Under the pieces are notes generated by a model, which was not told the origin of the DNA, did not search any database, and saw only the letters and a list, made by a program, of their open reading frames with translations. A DNA stretch of 64,000 nt from Eudromia elegans (taxonomy: Eukaryota > Chordata > Aves > Tinamiformes > Tinamidae). The stretch spans positions 473,748 through 537,747 of the forward strand of contig PTEX01000164.1 of assembly GCA_003342815.1 (NCBI GenBank), given 5' to 3'. A program made the translations under genes and the position numbers. Shown piece after piece: positions 1 to 13,316 of the stretch (positions are counted from its first letter, which is position 1; each line of letters opens with the position of its first letter).

Positions 1-3000
1 TCATTTTTAGACAGTCTTTTCTCAGATTAATCCATTTTTTGCTGAAAATTTTGGAATGAAGCTTTCACACAGAGAAATATTAAAAATAATCTGTGAACGG
101 GTGATTACCTATGAATGGAGAATTAAGTAGTAGCTTTGAGAGGCTGAAATTTTTCTGTTTTGCTCTGTTAATTCACTTTTGACTTTGCTATTGTGCCAGG
201 TTAACATGTTTTAATGTGAGCGCGATGGACAATTTCTCTTACAAGTATTTTGTACAGAATTTGCTGAGTAACAGAGAGCATGAAAGACTACAAGGCAGTC
301 TCCCACGCACAAGGACCATGTTTTGTGTCTCCAGCATACTGTGACCATGGTTTGCTGTTGCCACACATGGAGAATATGAAGTGCTGTGCATAATTTGTCA
401 GCATTGTCTCTCTCAAAGTATAACAAAATACAGAGTTTTTAGCTCTGCACCTTGTTTCTTACTTTTGATACCTTATTTTACAAATATGGCATATCATGGT
501 GGAGCCTTTCTCTTTGTACAGTAGAGTGTATCTCTTGTAAATGGAGTTCAGTGCATTACAAGAAAGGGAGAATTCTGATTTTACAGAACACTGCCTAAGA
601 AATAAATTTAATATGAATAATTTCAAAATTCATTTATGCACTTACAGTGAAATGTTTTATGGACAGCCTAGATAGTAAATTATTGATTAGCTAATCAAAT
701 TCTTCTTGTGGTCAGTTACTAAGTAAAAAACCACTGTTCATTCAATAACAGATATCGTGAAAATGCATTGTCAAGGCTAACCAGCTGCCCAGCAACCTTA
801 GCAAACTGAGAACTTAGAGCAGTTTTCTTGGTGATTTCTGCCTTTTTTTCCAGTCTGTTATGGTAGCTTAAGATGTTATATGACAAGCAACAATACTTAC
901 TAAACATGGTGTGTTTTTTCCTCATCTGGTAACTCCTCCTATGTATATACTTCTGCCCAATAGACAGGATCAGGGTTTCAACATCTTGCATTGCTTTCCG
1001 CTGTGAAGCATAGAAGCTGCTTTCCTATCTCTTCATTCAGATATTTTTTTCCTTTGGCCCACGTGAGCTCCTAATGACTTAGCCAAAGCAGCTAGTTTTG
1101 AAACCCTAGATCTTGTTTAAGTGAAAAGCACACAAATATTCTTTTGGGAGCTTGAAAACAGAGATAGCAATTCAGAAGACGACTAATACCTGGGATTGCA
1201 ATCTCCATGACTGCATGAGTAAACTGCCATTATTCTGAAGGCCCCTACAGTGCAGCTCTTCTAATTACAGTGTAAGAAAGAAACACAGAAAAACCTGACC
1301 TGAAAGCAACTGGTCCAAGCCGTGTTCGTAGCATAGGCCCAGCAGTATGTGGTGTTTCTCCTCCAAGGATATGAGTCAGCAACTGAGAAATCTAATATGC
1401 CAGAGTAAATCATCCAGAGCCTATTAAAACTTAAGAAGTTGTAGTTAAACATTTATATGGTCTAAACATTTATATAGTGCAGCGAAATCATTGCCCTATG
1501 AAAGATGCCACTTGACCAACAGTAATGGCAATAGCAGTGAACTATTAAACTGGTAACTGAAACGGCCAATATGCCACTGATTGCGAGCTCTACTACTTCT
1601 TTCTGAGGTATGGTATGTGGCACTCTGGGCCTTTTTTCTTAAACTTAATGAATAAATTCACCACCAGTGTGTAAAATCAGCATGTCTTTAGCTCTAACAA
1701 AAGTGAGAAATACGCAGAAGTTAATAACTGCAAAGTAGATCAATACCACCAAGTTGAAATGTTATTTTGAAGTCTTCGCTGTAAAGAAACTTGTACAGAT
1801 TTTGGCTGATGGAATGGACATTGTAGGAAGAAAATATGACAAGTCCATTCTTGCTTAGCTTTTATATGATTATATTTTATGACTATCAATACATGAAGAG
1901 TTCAGATTTCTTCTGTGGCTTGAAGATCATGTATCTTACAAATATACGTAGCTTTAAAAGTGCACTCAGGTTGGGACGCAGTCTAATGTCACCTATGTCA
2001 CCTTTTATGACAAAGCAACCGATAACATGTGAGTGGGGAGCCAAGAGTCCCTGAAAGGAGGCTGGCCAAGCAGACCGCAAAATGAAGGTGGTGCAAGCAG
2101 GTGCTATGTGTGTTTTGATAGCTGGGATCACTGGGGAGCACAGTCTCATGCTGGTTTGGGGCTGACTGTGTAGACTAATCACTGATTCCTCAACCTGCAC
2201 TGTAACTTTTTTATAAATAGTTCCCTGATTGAGAAGCAGATCACATGTAGCCTTCCTTGATCAACCAGAGCAAGTAATTCCCTGAAATGGCTGCTCTCTC
2301 TGGGTTGCTGGGTTTTGTTCAGCACTATCCGTTTGCCTGCCACGCTGAGCGGACAGGGAGCAGAGCCAGCTCCCCTCACCCTCACTGGCAGCACCCATCT
2401 GGCAGCCTCCCTGCAACGCCGTGGAGGCAATTTGCTGAGGTGAAGGTCCTGATCTCCTTTATTTCAAAGCACAAATTGCAGAGTGACTTTCCAGGGCAAA
2501 ATGCTGATGTGAGGAAATGTAAAGGTTACTGGTGGATGAGGGAAGAGGCTGAGTTTCAACAGATGAAAAAGAAACAACATTAAAAATCCTTGCCTTGGGC
2601 CTTTTTTCCCCTGCTTCAGAAATCTGAATGGATAAGGCAATCTTACTGTAAAGGGAACTGCAGACGTAATCATATACATATGGCTGAATGAGAATTTAAG
2701 ATAGTGAATGGCCAATAGCTGTTTAAATGATAGACTAGAAGTTGAGTTTGGCTAAAAAAACCAATGTGATAGATGAAGCCAACCGACAGTGTTGTTAAAA
2801 CCAACAGTGCAGCTTTTGTACAGTTCAATCAATATCTCTTCTTGCCTTCGCTCCCTACATCAATTGAAGAATATGTTTTAATAGAAATTCAGTGTATGTC
2901 TCGGAGTACAGCAGATATTTGTGTTTCTTGGGGGTAACAAATGTACTTTCCTCTTTGGAGGGGAAGCTGAATCTTTTTATTTTTGGAAATGGGAAAGCCT

Positions 3001-3615
3001 ACTAGAAGAGCTGAAGTAAGAGAACTGGTGGTAGGGTAGTTGCAAGTGAATCAAACAGTAACCACATCTGATAAGCTATGGAACTGGGGTGTCTCAGGAT
3101 GACTCCTCAGATGCATATCTGTGTTCTTGTGGTGTATATGGCCTGGAAGGGGAGTGAATAGTAGGAAATAAGTGAAAAAATAACACTTGTAGCTTCTCTA
3201 CCCAGTGTACAACTATACAGGGTAAAACAATCATGAAGATTGTTTCTGAAAGCCATAATCTCCTGTTGGTAAAGAATAAATTGTAGTAAATGCTTTTCAT
3301 CTGCTTTCAGAATGCATCTATGAGAAAAAGAAAAAAAAGTATTTTTCAACATAGACACTGGGGCCGGGTGTTTTTTCTACTGGGGCTGATGGTAGCTGTA
3401 TGAAGTTGCATGGCTGAAAGGAGTGTATAGTCCAATTTTGGTTCTGAGGTTGCATTTGAAATGAAGAAATGCATTCTTCTACTTAAGTGAATTCATACAT
3501 CTCTCAATGATATAGCTGGCAGTGCGATTAGCTTTGCAATACAGCATTGCAGGGGTAGCTCAACATTGTCCTGCTGGAGGCTTGGGTAGGCCATAAGTAG
3601 CCTGCACTCCAGCTG
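1..3615. other. Non-coding DNA, no gene seen
   Basis: AT-rich sequence with no recognisable exon. The only GC-richer patch is about 2,290-2,440, which opens short unrelated frames on both strands (up to about 100 codons) that resemble no family I know. No repeat family was recognised. The nature of this stretch, intergenic or intronic, cannot be decided from sequence alone. Confidence 0.6.
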
Positions 3616-3640
3616 TATCTGGCTGTTGGTATCTGGCTGT
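3616..3640. repeat. 14-bp short tandem duplication
   Basis: The 11-mer TATCTGGCTGT occurs at 3,616 and again at 3,630, giving a period of 14 bp. It lies in otherwise unique DNA and looks like a small replication-slippage duplication. Confidence 0.7.
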
Positions 3641-4962
3641 GGGTGCATATTTGGTAGATTGATTTGTTCATCAGCTTGCAGTTTTGAAGGCTGTCAGCTT
3701 TGTTGCATGGTGCTTGCATGGTTGTCTTTCAGGTAGGCAATGTGGTTTCCTGTTGTCAATCCCCTCCTGGCCTGGGAGACGCTTCCCAGGGCTATTTCTT
3801 TCAGTAAGAAGCTTGATGAGAGAGGGAAGCAAGTGAGATTGAGTTTCTACGAAATTTTGGCACTTTTTTTTTTTGTCAGTGGTAAGTACAAATCAAGTGG
3901 CTTAGGGTTTGAGTCTATTTTTACATGCAGTGTTAGATTGTTCTCACAACACTTACATCACTGTTCACCTTAGCTTTCGCACAACACATCCTTTGCATAC
4001 ACTTACTCATTGGTAAGCTCATTTTCCATTTATATCCAAAAAGTTGTGGCCTAGCCACAAAAAAAAAGAGAACCTTTTTTGCAACTCAAAACAAACTGAT
4101 TTTCACTAGTTTCTAGCTCACTTTGTATCCACTGTGTAAAATACTTTAGAAATGAAAAAGCTGGATTTATTGACTTGTTGATCTGACCATACTGAGCATG
4201 TGGAAGAAATGAAATTTTAGACTTCAGTAATTTGGCTGAAACGTAGCACTCCACAACTAGAAATATTCTGTGATCAAGTCCAACTTTATTTTCCACACCC
4301 CCTCCTTCCCAACCAGTACAATAGTCTTTGGATGAATAAATCAAAAAGAATGTCAATGTAGGGAACTGATTACATGAGATTTCTAAAGGACATATACAAT
4401 GGATATCATTAAAATGTACATCCTTCCTTTATTGAAATGTATGTGATACTCTACAATTGGGAAAAGTTATAAATAATAGAGAATATTTGATTTCTGCTCA
4501 TTCTAAAATGTCTCTGTATTTTTATTAGGAGATAAGCTTTCCACAGACCTATTAGCCAGTGTCTGGGAAATACATATAGAAAAAGCAATTACTGGAGATA
4601 AAATATATAACTTAGCAAGGAGATCATCTTCAAATGAGACAAGTTTGGGAAAAAAATTATAATTACATCTTTTTCATGGTGAGATTTTTACATTTCAGTA
4701 CCTCACATCTCATGAGGTTTGCAAAAGAAATGAACCTCAGAGTAAAGTGCACAAAAGTTCAATGTGGAATTGTGTGGTTTGGCATGGCCAGAAGTGGGCT
4801 CATAAAATGTGCTTGTGATTTTATTCCTTTGGTGTCAGAGTGTCCTTTTGAGCAGGTTCACTAAGAGAAGTGTTTTCAGCAGAAATTGGTTTTTTCCCGA
4901 AGCAGAGAGGCAGGATATAAACATGGAGAAGAGCTCATCTAAGTAGATAAAATTCCACCCCT
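3641..4962. other. Non-coding DNA, no gene seen
   Basis: AT-rich stretch with no recognised gene, repeat family or RNA. It has short T and A runs (near 3,865 and 4,059) that create spurious frames. Nothing else supportable was seen. Confidence 0.55.
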
Positions 4963-5028
4963 GAAAATCTATGCACCTACCTTGAGTATTTTGAAAATCT
5001 ATGCACCTACCTTGAGTATTTTGAAAAT
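4963..5028. repeat. Perfect 30-bp tandem duplication (2.2 copies)
   Basis: A 30-bp unit beginning GAAAATCTATGCACC is repeated exactly at 4,963-4,992 and 4,993-5,022, followed by the first six bases of a third copy. No difference between copies was seen, so the duplication is probably recent or still variable in length. A chance frame across it on the minus strand shows a repeated NTQGRCIDFQ peptide, which is a consequence of the duplication and not evidence of coding. Confidence 0.95.
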
Positions 5029-5075
5029 AGGAACTCTGTAAACGCTGTCCTGACATTGGAAATTTTTCATAGTAC

Positions 5076-5097
5076 TTCCTCATGTTCCTCATGTTCC
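5076..5097. repeat. 9-bp tandem duplication (2.4 copies)
   Basis: The unit TTCCTCATG is repeated exactly at 5,076 and 5,085, followed by TTCC. It lies 48 bp downstream of the 30-bp duplication at 4,963, so two independent slippage events sit within about 135 bp. Confidence 0.85.
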
Positions 5098-6624
5098 AAT
5101 ACCAGGTTTATGTAAAATTTATTTCCCCCCTAATTATAGTTCATTAAGTCTAGGTAAATTGACGAAGGGAAACAGGTTATTAAGACCATATTCCATATGG
5201 CATTGCTAGGCTGATGCAGAAATCTGTGATGAGAAATGAACATGATATAAATTTCCCTTGCAGCAAGAGGAGGATTTCTCCCTTTCAAATTAGGGGTTTA
5301 TTTAGCCTCCTAAAAGTTATTTTTAAATGGCAATCTATTTCTGAGTAAAAAGTTGGTAGCAATGTAATATAAAAAATGAAGACTATATAAAGAAAAGTCT
5401 ACAGGGAATACCTGAGGAATGCTTAGCATTATTTTAAAATATGTGCCCTGTTTTGCTTCTTGTAAGTGTTGTAAGACTTTTATTTGCATCACACTTAGCA
5501 ACAGTAACAAATTCCAGTGATACAATATGGCATTTAGGGAGAAACAGAAGGTTTACCTATACTTTAATTACACCATACCATTATAATTAAAAGCACTTCA
5601 AACAGTAGGTAAACAATGAAATAAATTCCTCCATATAGTAACATTAAATAAACAGACAAGGTTCTTTGGTTTTCTTATGGCCAGAAAACAATGAACCAAT
5701 TATTCTTTACTGCTTTCCAAGAGGGTTTTTCATTGTACAGAGAGGCTTAACATCTGGATCAAAGCTTGCACAGTTTTTAATGAAGTCCTTTAGCTCCTGG
5801 AAATTATTGAAGAAAAAAAAAAATCTCCTGTGGAAAACAAAGATTAGCTGGATACCATGCTGAGCAGCGGATGTTTTTCTTGGCTTGCTCATCACAAACT
5901 CCTTCCGTTCTCTGTATAGTGTAAGAATCTCTAGGCTTTTGTCCAGTAAGCAAAGTTTATTTTCTTTTAAGTCAGAACACATTGCAGCTTCTTGGTCTCC
6001 TTTAAGGATGAGGAAATGGGGTCAATTGGTGGCTGTTAACATTGATTCTTTGCATTGCTCTGGTTCCAAAGAAAATTTGAGTGGACTCCTGAAGAAATTC
6101 CCCTCCATGCAGGTGATGTGGGGCTTTCCCATGTGCCCCCCTCCACTAGACATGTCTGCAGAGGTACGGATTAAGCCACAGGGGAAGGCTGCCGGCGAAG
6201 CACCGCGTGTATGTGCCTGAGTACCAAGAAATGTTTAAGATGATTTTGCAGGGGCTTTCTCCTCTCTCCCTTACAGCGCACTCTGACAGGCTGGATACAA
6301 AGCCTGCCCTTGCACTTGCTGAACAGTGTCAGGGCTTTTTCTTGGAGGCTGAGACTGAGCTCAAGGCTCCCCACAGTCAGCTGGATACCTATGTCCTGGA
6401 GGGGCCATAGGGATGTTTGCTGTGGGAATTGATCTTGCAGCAATTTTGATATTGCCTCCAACCTTACTCAAAAAGTATGGGTCTTTTCCAGTATGACTCC
6501 AGATATCCTCGCCAGGCGAACTCCCTGTCCACGTGGAAGAGCAGCCCCTTGCTCCTTGGTAGAAAGCATCTGAGTAGCCTGAGCAGAGTTGAGCTGACCC
6601 TTTCCCTGGATTCCAGATTCCTAA
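5098..6624. other. Non-coding DNA, no gene seen
   Basis: Mixed AT-rich sequence that becomes less AT-rich after about 6,000. Open frames of up to 111 codons occur near 5,885-6,461 on both strands. None matches a family I recognise, and overlapping frames of similar length on opposite strands suggest composition rather than coding. Confidence 0.55.
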
Positions 6625-6695
6625 ATCACTTTGCTAGTTTGCTTAGGGTTCCTCAGCAAGTCGCTTCAGTTCTCTGTGTTTCCAGCTACATGGTG
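6625..6695 (+). mobile_element. Possible MIR SINE fragment (ancient)
   Basis: The stretch CACTTTGCTAG ... CAAGTCGCTTCAGTTCTCTGTGTTTCC resembles the 3' half of the mammalian-type MIR consensus (CACTTACTAG ... CAAGTCACTTAACCTCTCTGTGCCTCAGTTTCC). Similarity is partial and judged by eye. MIR-like CORE-SINE and L2 fossils persist at low density in bird genomes. It could be a chance resemblance. Confidence 0.3.
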
Positions 6696-9600
6696 GCGAC
6701 CTGCAGGTGCATCTGTCTACATAAGGGCTTTCTATAGTGTACACACCCACTGCAAACAAATATTGATAGTGGCTGCTCCAGGAGTGGTCAGGCTCGATAA
6801 ATCTCTGACTGCGAGTACCTTTGACTTCAGTGGAAGGCATAAATGAAAGGCAATCATGGCAGCGTACTGTTCTGGGGCAATGAATCATTGTGCTCTTAAG
6901 AATGTCCCCTTTTGGGACTTGTGTTTAATGGGATAACACAGAGTATACTTCAAGAGCAAAGCAACAATATCTTCGCTTTTCCTTTGTATTTTGAGGTTTT
7001 TTTTATTGCTTTCTTGTTGAATTAAATATCGAAGGAGAGAAACACTGAAAGAGGGACTTACCTATCTTCCTAGCAGTTATACCCACACTGGTGGACATCA
7101 TGGCTCTGTGCCTTTCCATGCATTAACTGGTGAAATGGAATTACATTTGACAGATTAATTTCTATATTACTCCAATTTTCAGCTGAAGGCAAAATTGATT
7201 AAAAAGAGAAAAGATTTAGTATGGAAGGAGTTATAGCTGTGTTTCTGCGCTGGGCTCCCAGGGTTAATCTAGGCTTGACATTGATTGCAGGAAGAGAAAA
7301 GGTAATTCCATGTCTCTTTCCAGTCATGTTTATAAATAAAAGTATTGATAGGGTAGGAATTTTAACACATTGGGTGTATAAATTTGTATTTTGGGACAAT
7401 TGCAACTGTGAAACAAAGGAATAAAAATATTTAGCAGGAAGCATGTGGGAATGCAGCAATTGCTGCATATGCACTTTTTTACAGGTAAGCATACAGAGGG
7501 AAACATACATGCTGGGACAAAAGCATCCTCTTGGCCTAAATGTGCAAAATTATAAGTGTTGCGGGGGACCACAAGTGGCAAATGAAAGAATTTCCTTCAT
7601 CTGTACCAGTCCGTTTAGTTTCTCTTGAGTGCTTTAATTAAAAGGCACTGTGAGTTTGGTTAACTAGCCACATAGACAAAGTATATTGACCACTTCAGAG
7701 ATCAGCTGGGATTTGTAGAGCATGGTTTGTGTTACCTAATGTGTAATATTAAAAGAGAGTAGGTAGTATTTTCTGGCTTTTCAGATGTGTTGTGTAAATG
7801 AAGTCAACACAACCCTTCCATAAAGGAGAAGGTAATAAGAAATTAAAAGATTCTGCAAGGAAATAAATTGTTAATGTTTAAGAAAGGACGCATCTGCAGA
7901 AATAACAGAATGAGGGATAAGTCAGAATTACTAATCCAAATGCTTCTCATCTCTCTGTGAGGCCAGTCAGTCTCTTAAACTACCTTTTTTATTTTGTTAT
8001 GTTAGAGTCCTGTAGCAGATCTCTGAGGGGAAAAAAAAAATCCTTATAAAACTTTTTAATATTTCATGGATTGCACATCTTCTAACCTGGCTTTTATTTC
8101 ATTTTTATGAAAATTATCCTTCAAAATTAGTTTTCTTCATCCCAGAAGACCCATATCTTATGCATTATAATTTTTTTTAATTATCTTGATTTATGCAGTT
8201 ATGACTAGAGAAAATTCCAGCTTGGATTTCCAAAACAGCCACTGTGACACATATGGAATTTAAAGGATGTTGCATATCTCCCACTGAAGATCATTTGGGA
8301 CGGTCTTTGAAATCTTTCCACACAGTGACTTGAATGTGACTATTTCAGTATTGTTTTGCTTTTTCCGAATGAGCTTAATTCTATGGGAATACTAGTTGCA
8401 TGCTGTTCAGATATTAATTTCTCTCCTTCAGCCTTTCTTAACCTCTGTCTTAACAGATGGTGTTCTCCCCAGTGAAACAAGTGGAGTGGTTTCCTTTTAC
8501 AGTGAAGAAACTAAGTGAGAAATAAGGCACGAAACACTGATTTGTGGTGAGAAGTGGTAGAGATTGGAATACCTTTAATAAACATTTTAATTGGTTGTTA
8601 TCACTACAAGTTTTTCTTTGCAATGATTCAGCATTCAGGAACAGCGTAATGCTATGAACCCTGACATAGAGTATTCCAGACCTTGCAGCATTTTCTCCCC
8701 ATTTGTCTCAACCTTGACCATTTTCCAGTGATAGTGTCACGGAAAGCAGATAAAGCTTTTCTGATTTTTATGTTGATTTATAACAAGGAAATTTGAGATA
8801 GCCAAGATGGCTATGATCTGTTAGACTGAGGAACCAGGCAAATATCCAAACTTAAAGCATTTCTTTTTTAATCACAAAATACTAGGCTATCTAATCACTA
8901 ACATCTAGAGAAATCAATACTAATAAATCAGTTTAGCCAAGTGATGATCATGCAAGTTTGATGCTATGTTTTTGGTCCTGACGGCTGTGGGCTTTGGTGT
9001 TTCTTAATGTCCAAGGTCAAGATGGTTGGGCATCTCACTCCTAATAGTTTTTAGTCAAGATTGGGTCTTAGAATTAAATTGCTTTACTGTTTTCATGCAA
9101 GCAAACAGGTGTTGCATTTTATTTCCTAATCTTAAATAAAACAGGAAGCCATATGCTGGGTGCAGGGCAAGCAGAACACAGCCCACTGATAGGCCACCAG
9201 CAGTCCTCAAAGCACTTGTTGGCTGGCAATGTCAAATTAGGCTCCTATTTCTAGTCATATAAGCATGTAAGAGATTTCTAATTAAACTGCCAGGAGGATG
9301 AAGGCCAAAGCAAGTGTGAACCCTTATCCAGACCTGAGGACATCAGACAATGGGAGACTGGCACCTGAGAGAAGGAAGCAAAAGGGCAGAAGGAGCCCAG
9401 GGAGCTGAAGGCAAATGCAGGTGCTCCAGGAACATGGGCTGAGGCACACTCACCAACAACACTAATTGTAGCTGCTTTATTACCTTTTGTCATGTTCCAT
9501 GCTCTATCTTTTGTCCAGGTACGTTTTTATCTTGGGAAAAGCTTTTTATACCTTTTTTTAGTGTGTATGTAGTATGGTCATTGCTAGGTTTGTCCCTGTT

Positions 9601-11391
9601 TCATTTAGACAGTGCTTTCCTCAAAATGCTTCCACTTGTGCAGGTTCAGTGAAACGCTTCATCTGCTACACAATGGATCTAAATTGCCTGAATTTTATGA
9701 GTGTGTCCTGGAAACCTTGCAAAAACAGAGGCTTTCAGATCAGGTATTCAACTCAGCCTAGTACCAAGAGAGGCTAGAAATGTTCTATTGGTCTATCTGA
9801 TGAATCTTGGTATTTTTGTCATCCATCAAGAACTTAGAAATACAGAACTCTGAAAATGAATGGAAAGCCCTATGTTTGTAAGGTTGGTGAAGCTCTGGTA
9901 TACAATCAGATCATATTTGGAGCAAAGATTAACATGACAATTAAATTGCGTTATTCTTCATCTCTTATGCAGCTCCCTCTTTCCCAGTGATCGATTTTGA
10001 TTTATTTGATGACGAGGACAAAATTTTCTCCTCTATATCATCTGGGACCTCTGCATGTTTTCCACTAAGGAAAAGGGATGGTAAAATTTGCATTGTGCTT
10101 ATTGCAACTGAGATTTAAGAAACCCTGGCAGGAACAAGCTGTTCTTTGTGGCTTTTTGTTTGTTTGTTTTCCTACATACAGATCCATAAACTGCTGAGAC
10201 TGTATAAATATGCATATATATACAGATAAGAATTATTTAATATGTTATATTACTAGCTGGATCAGAATTAGCTGGAGGTAAAGCAAATTATCTTCCACTT
10301 GTAAGAATATAAATGAGGTAGGCAAATTTTCCCAGCTGAGAAAGTTTCTACTGTGTATTTTTGTCATTGTGTCATTCTTGTCAAAGAAGAATTGCAGAGA
10401 ACTCTAACGTACTCTGAATTCATTAGCAGCTGGTAATGAGTCTATGGTTCTACCAAATGCCCCACGAACAACTGCTATGTCTATACATTTGTCTAGTTTA
10501 ATATTCTTTCTGTAGCTCTCCTAGGTCAAATACGTATTCAGCACACATCTGCCTGGACTTGCTGATGAACAAAGCTAGTAATGTATGCACTGGTTTGTGT
10601 ATTACTGAGCTTTAGTTGTATGCAAGTTTGTACACGTAGTTCTCATTAAAAAGGAAAAAAACCTTAAGCTTACAATAAATCTTTCTATTTAGTTTTCTTA
10701 TTTTTATCCTCTTTCATTTCATTATTATTAACAAACTTTTATTGACGTTACCATAGGAATGGAGACTGCCACTTACTACACTGTGCCAAACTCATTTTCT
10801 ATTCTACTTGCTCAGTTATCCAATAGCAAGCAGTACTTACTAGGGATCAGTGAATAATTGAGAGCAGCTGAATTATTTGGCTATTTTATTTTTTTGTTTG
10901 CAATATTCTTGCATCTGGACAATTTTATGGAAATGATTCTTGAAAATGTGCTGAATTTTAAAAGCATCATTGAACTTTCAGAAATAAAAATAATCCATGA
11001 ACTTAAAGGGAAGGAAAGATGGGGGCCTGAATTTATTCTTATATTCTGATATATATCCTTATGTTCTGTTCCTTATGTTCCTTTCTTTGACAAAGGTTTC
11101 TGACTGATCCATGATACATACGTGTTTTTATGAAACTCAGTAATCATTAGGCATAAACCATGTGCTGTGAAACTTTAATGTTATTCCCAAGAGCTCAAAC
11201 TGTCAGTAGAGCCCAAGGCAATGTAGCCTATGGCCATCTAGAACTGAGCTGAGTCATTTTACCATGATATTATAATTTATTTAATCTTGAAATACTAAAT
11301 AAGTGGGAAAATAAGTTTCAGAACTGTCTAGTAATTTCATTTGCAATGCAGAGATTAGTTAGAAAATTCACTCTTCTAAAGAAAAAAATAA
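6696..11391. other. Non-coding DNA, no gene seen
   Basis: About 4.7 kb of AT-rich unique-looking sequence with no recognised exon, repeat family or RNA gene. A GC-richer patch at about 9,290-9,450 opens a 71-codon minus-strand frame of no recognisable family. From about 10.6 to 11.3 kb the DNA is very AT-rich. Confidence 0.55.
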
Positions 11392-11463
11392 GGGGGGGGG
11401 GCATGGCGTGATGGCCCCGCTTGTGCTTTGTGGAGAGACAAATAAAGATGCACAGCAAAAAAA
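11392..11463 (+). other. Possible retro-inserted mRNA 3' end
   Basis: A run of ten G (11,392-11,401) is followed by a 55-bp GC-richer segment ending in AATAAA (11,441-11,446), then ten bases, then a run of seven A (11,457-11,463). AATAAA 10-30 bases upstream of an A run is the layout of a polyadenylated mRNA end copied into DNA. The segment contrasts with its AT-rich surroundings. No target-site duplication could be defined because both flanks are A-rich, and I do not recognise a parent gene. A chance arrangement is quite possible. Confidence 0.3.
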
Positions 11464-13286
11464 GGAACATGTTTTTACAGAGCTGTCTCATCTTTATTCT
11501 GCCCCAATCTTTACATTATGGCCATGAGTAAAGAGAGAAGGAGAAAAAGTAAGGAAGAAATTGGTACATAAATGCAGGATTCTGAATCTACATTTTGGTG
11601 TTTTGAATAAGTGGATTGTTTTTATAATGTACCCAGCACTTGGGGATTTCCTCAGGGCGGTAATTTCATATTTGCTTGCCTATTTTATATAATTTTTTTA
11701 TCTCCTTAAAGAATTTTTTATTCAAGAATGTTTTCTATGATGTATAGTGTTGGCATTTAATAGTCCTTTTGTTTGCTTTTACATAGTGTGTTTGTAGCCA
11801 GCAACCACATCTAAGAGTTATGTCTCTAAGAGTTAAGCCATGTAGGTAGTAAATAATCGGTGCAACATTTACAATGAACTTTTTCACAACTGACACGTTT
11901 CTCCAAGAGATAACCAAGTCCTATATTTTCACATAAACAGACCTGTATAACTCAATTTGTAATAGCACCATCTGGAGACATACAAACGCACCCGCATTTG
12001 AGCATGCAAGCAGCATACTTCATTATGCGATGACAGTGCTTTCAGGTTTTTGCATGGATATTGCATATGCAAAATGACTTCAATATCTTTGCCCACTTCT
12101 ACCTCAGAACTCCATAGTTCCATGAGTCTCTCAAAATATTAAACTTTTTTTAAAAATCCACTTCAAAGAAAGTCTTAGAGTAGATCTTTAGCTATCATAA
12201 CTTGGAGTTTTGGGATTATTTCAGTTTTTTAATTTGGTGGATTTTGCCAGGTAGTACATGAGTGTCTGGCAAAGATCTTTTTCCCAAAGTAAACAAGAAG
12301 ACCTCAGATAAGCATAGAATAGTTGTGGTCCAGCAGTGGGATGGTAACAGCACTTTGGAAACAGCCTTTGCTTGGTGTAAACAGGTACTGCTTCATTGAT
12401 GAAGATGTTCTTTTAACTACACTTGAAAAGGTTTTGATCAAATGCCTATTTAAAAAAAAAAAGATCCCAATGCTCAATGCATATTTTGGTATCAGATCTT
12501 TCTCCCTATCTGTACTATTTGTTCATACGTGCTCCTTTAAATTAAAAAAAGTTCCACTCAACCTTAAAGCATTAAACCAAAGCAGAGCTCTTGATTCTGA
12601 CAAAACTGAAATGAGATTGTATATTATGGTTTCTGGTGTCTTAGCAATGGTAGTATGGTTCACAAAATACAGAGAAAAATGCATATATGATCAATGATTT
12701 ATTATATATACCATAAAATTCTTGCTCACCTGAGCAGAGTGCACCATGGTATTGGCACTGTTCAGGAAATGTGGGCATGGCAGAGCATGACAGAAATCTG
12801 CTTTCTTCTGGCAGGTTCTGTAACATCTTAGAGAGACACGGGGCTGAAGTTTAGCATATTTACCATGTTTGTGGGGCAAAATCCAGTGTCTGATGCTTGT
12901 CTTTGATCTTGGTTTCTAAGAATAATGGGATGGACTAAAGATCCCTGTATCACTGACCCTCCTTTGGCTGAGCTCACTTCCCTGCAGCCCTGCTCTTTGT
13001 GAATGCCAGATAGCATTTGCCTACCCAAGTCAGCCCATCTGTAGTATTTTTCACTCTTGCGCAGTTTGTAGAAAGTAATTCTGGTTCCTCTTCTCACCTT
13101 ATGCTTATTTTCCTTTTTCTTCCCTGCATATCTATGGAGTTGGATATCCTCTGACTTAACTGGTCTCTCTCTGCATTCTTGGAAATGCTCAATCTGGCCA
13201 ATGCATGCAGCCCTATTCTTGTAGAAAACACAAACTTGCTTCTGCTTGGAGATTCCATCCAGTCTCCTCCAGAAAATGGTGGGGAA
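11464..13286. other. Non-coding DNA, no gene seen
   Basis: AT-rich sequence with no recognised exon or repeat family. The longest frame (12,323-12,697 plus, 124 codons) shows no known domain and runs through an A10 tract, so I read it as chance. A small tandem duplication at 11,810-11,835 is listed separately. Confidence 0.55.
11810..11835. repeat. 15-bp short tandem duplication
   Basis: TCTAAGAGTTA occurs at 11,810-11,820 and 11,825-11,835, a period of 15 bp with an identical core. It is a small local duplication in unique DNA. Confidence 0.75.
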
Positions 13287-13316
13287 ATGAATTCTAGAAT
13301 TCTATGAATTCTAGAA
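13287..13316. repeat. 17-bp tandem duplication containing a palindrome
   Basis: ATGAATTCTAGAA occurs at 13,287 and 13,304 (period 17). The first copy and its junction form the perfect 14-bp palindrome GAATTCTAGAATTC at 13,289-13,302. Three GAATTC hexamers lie within 23 bp. Confidence 0.85.
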
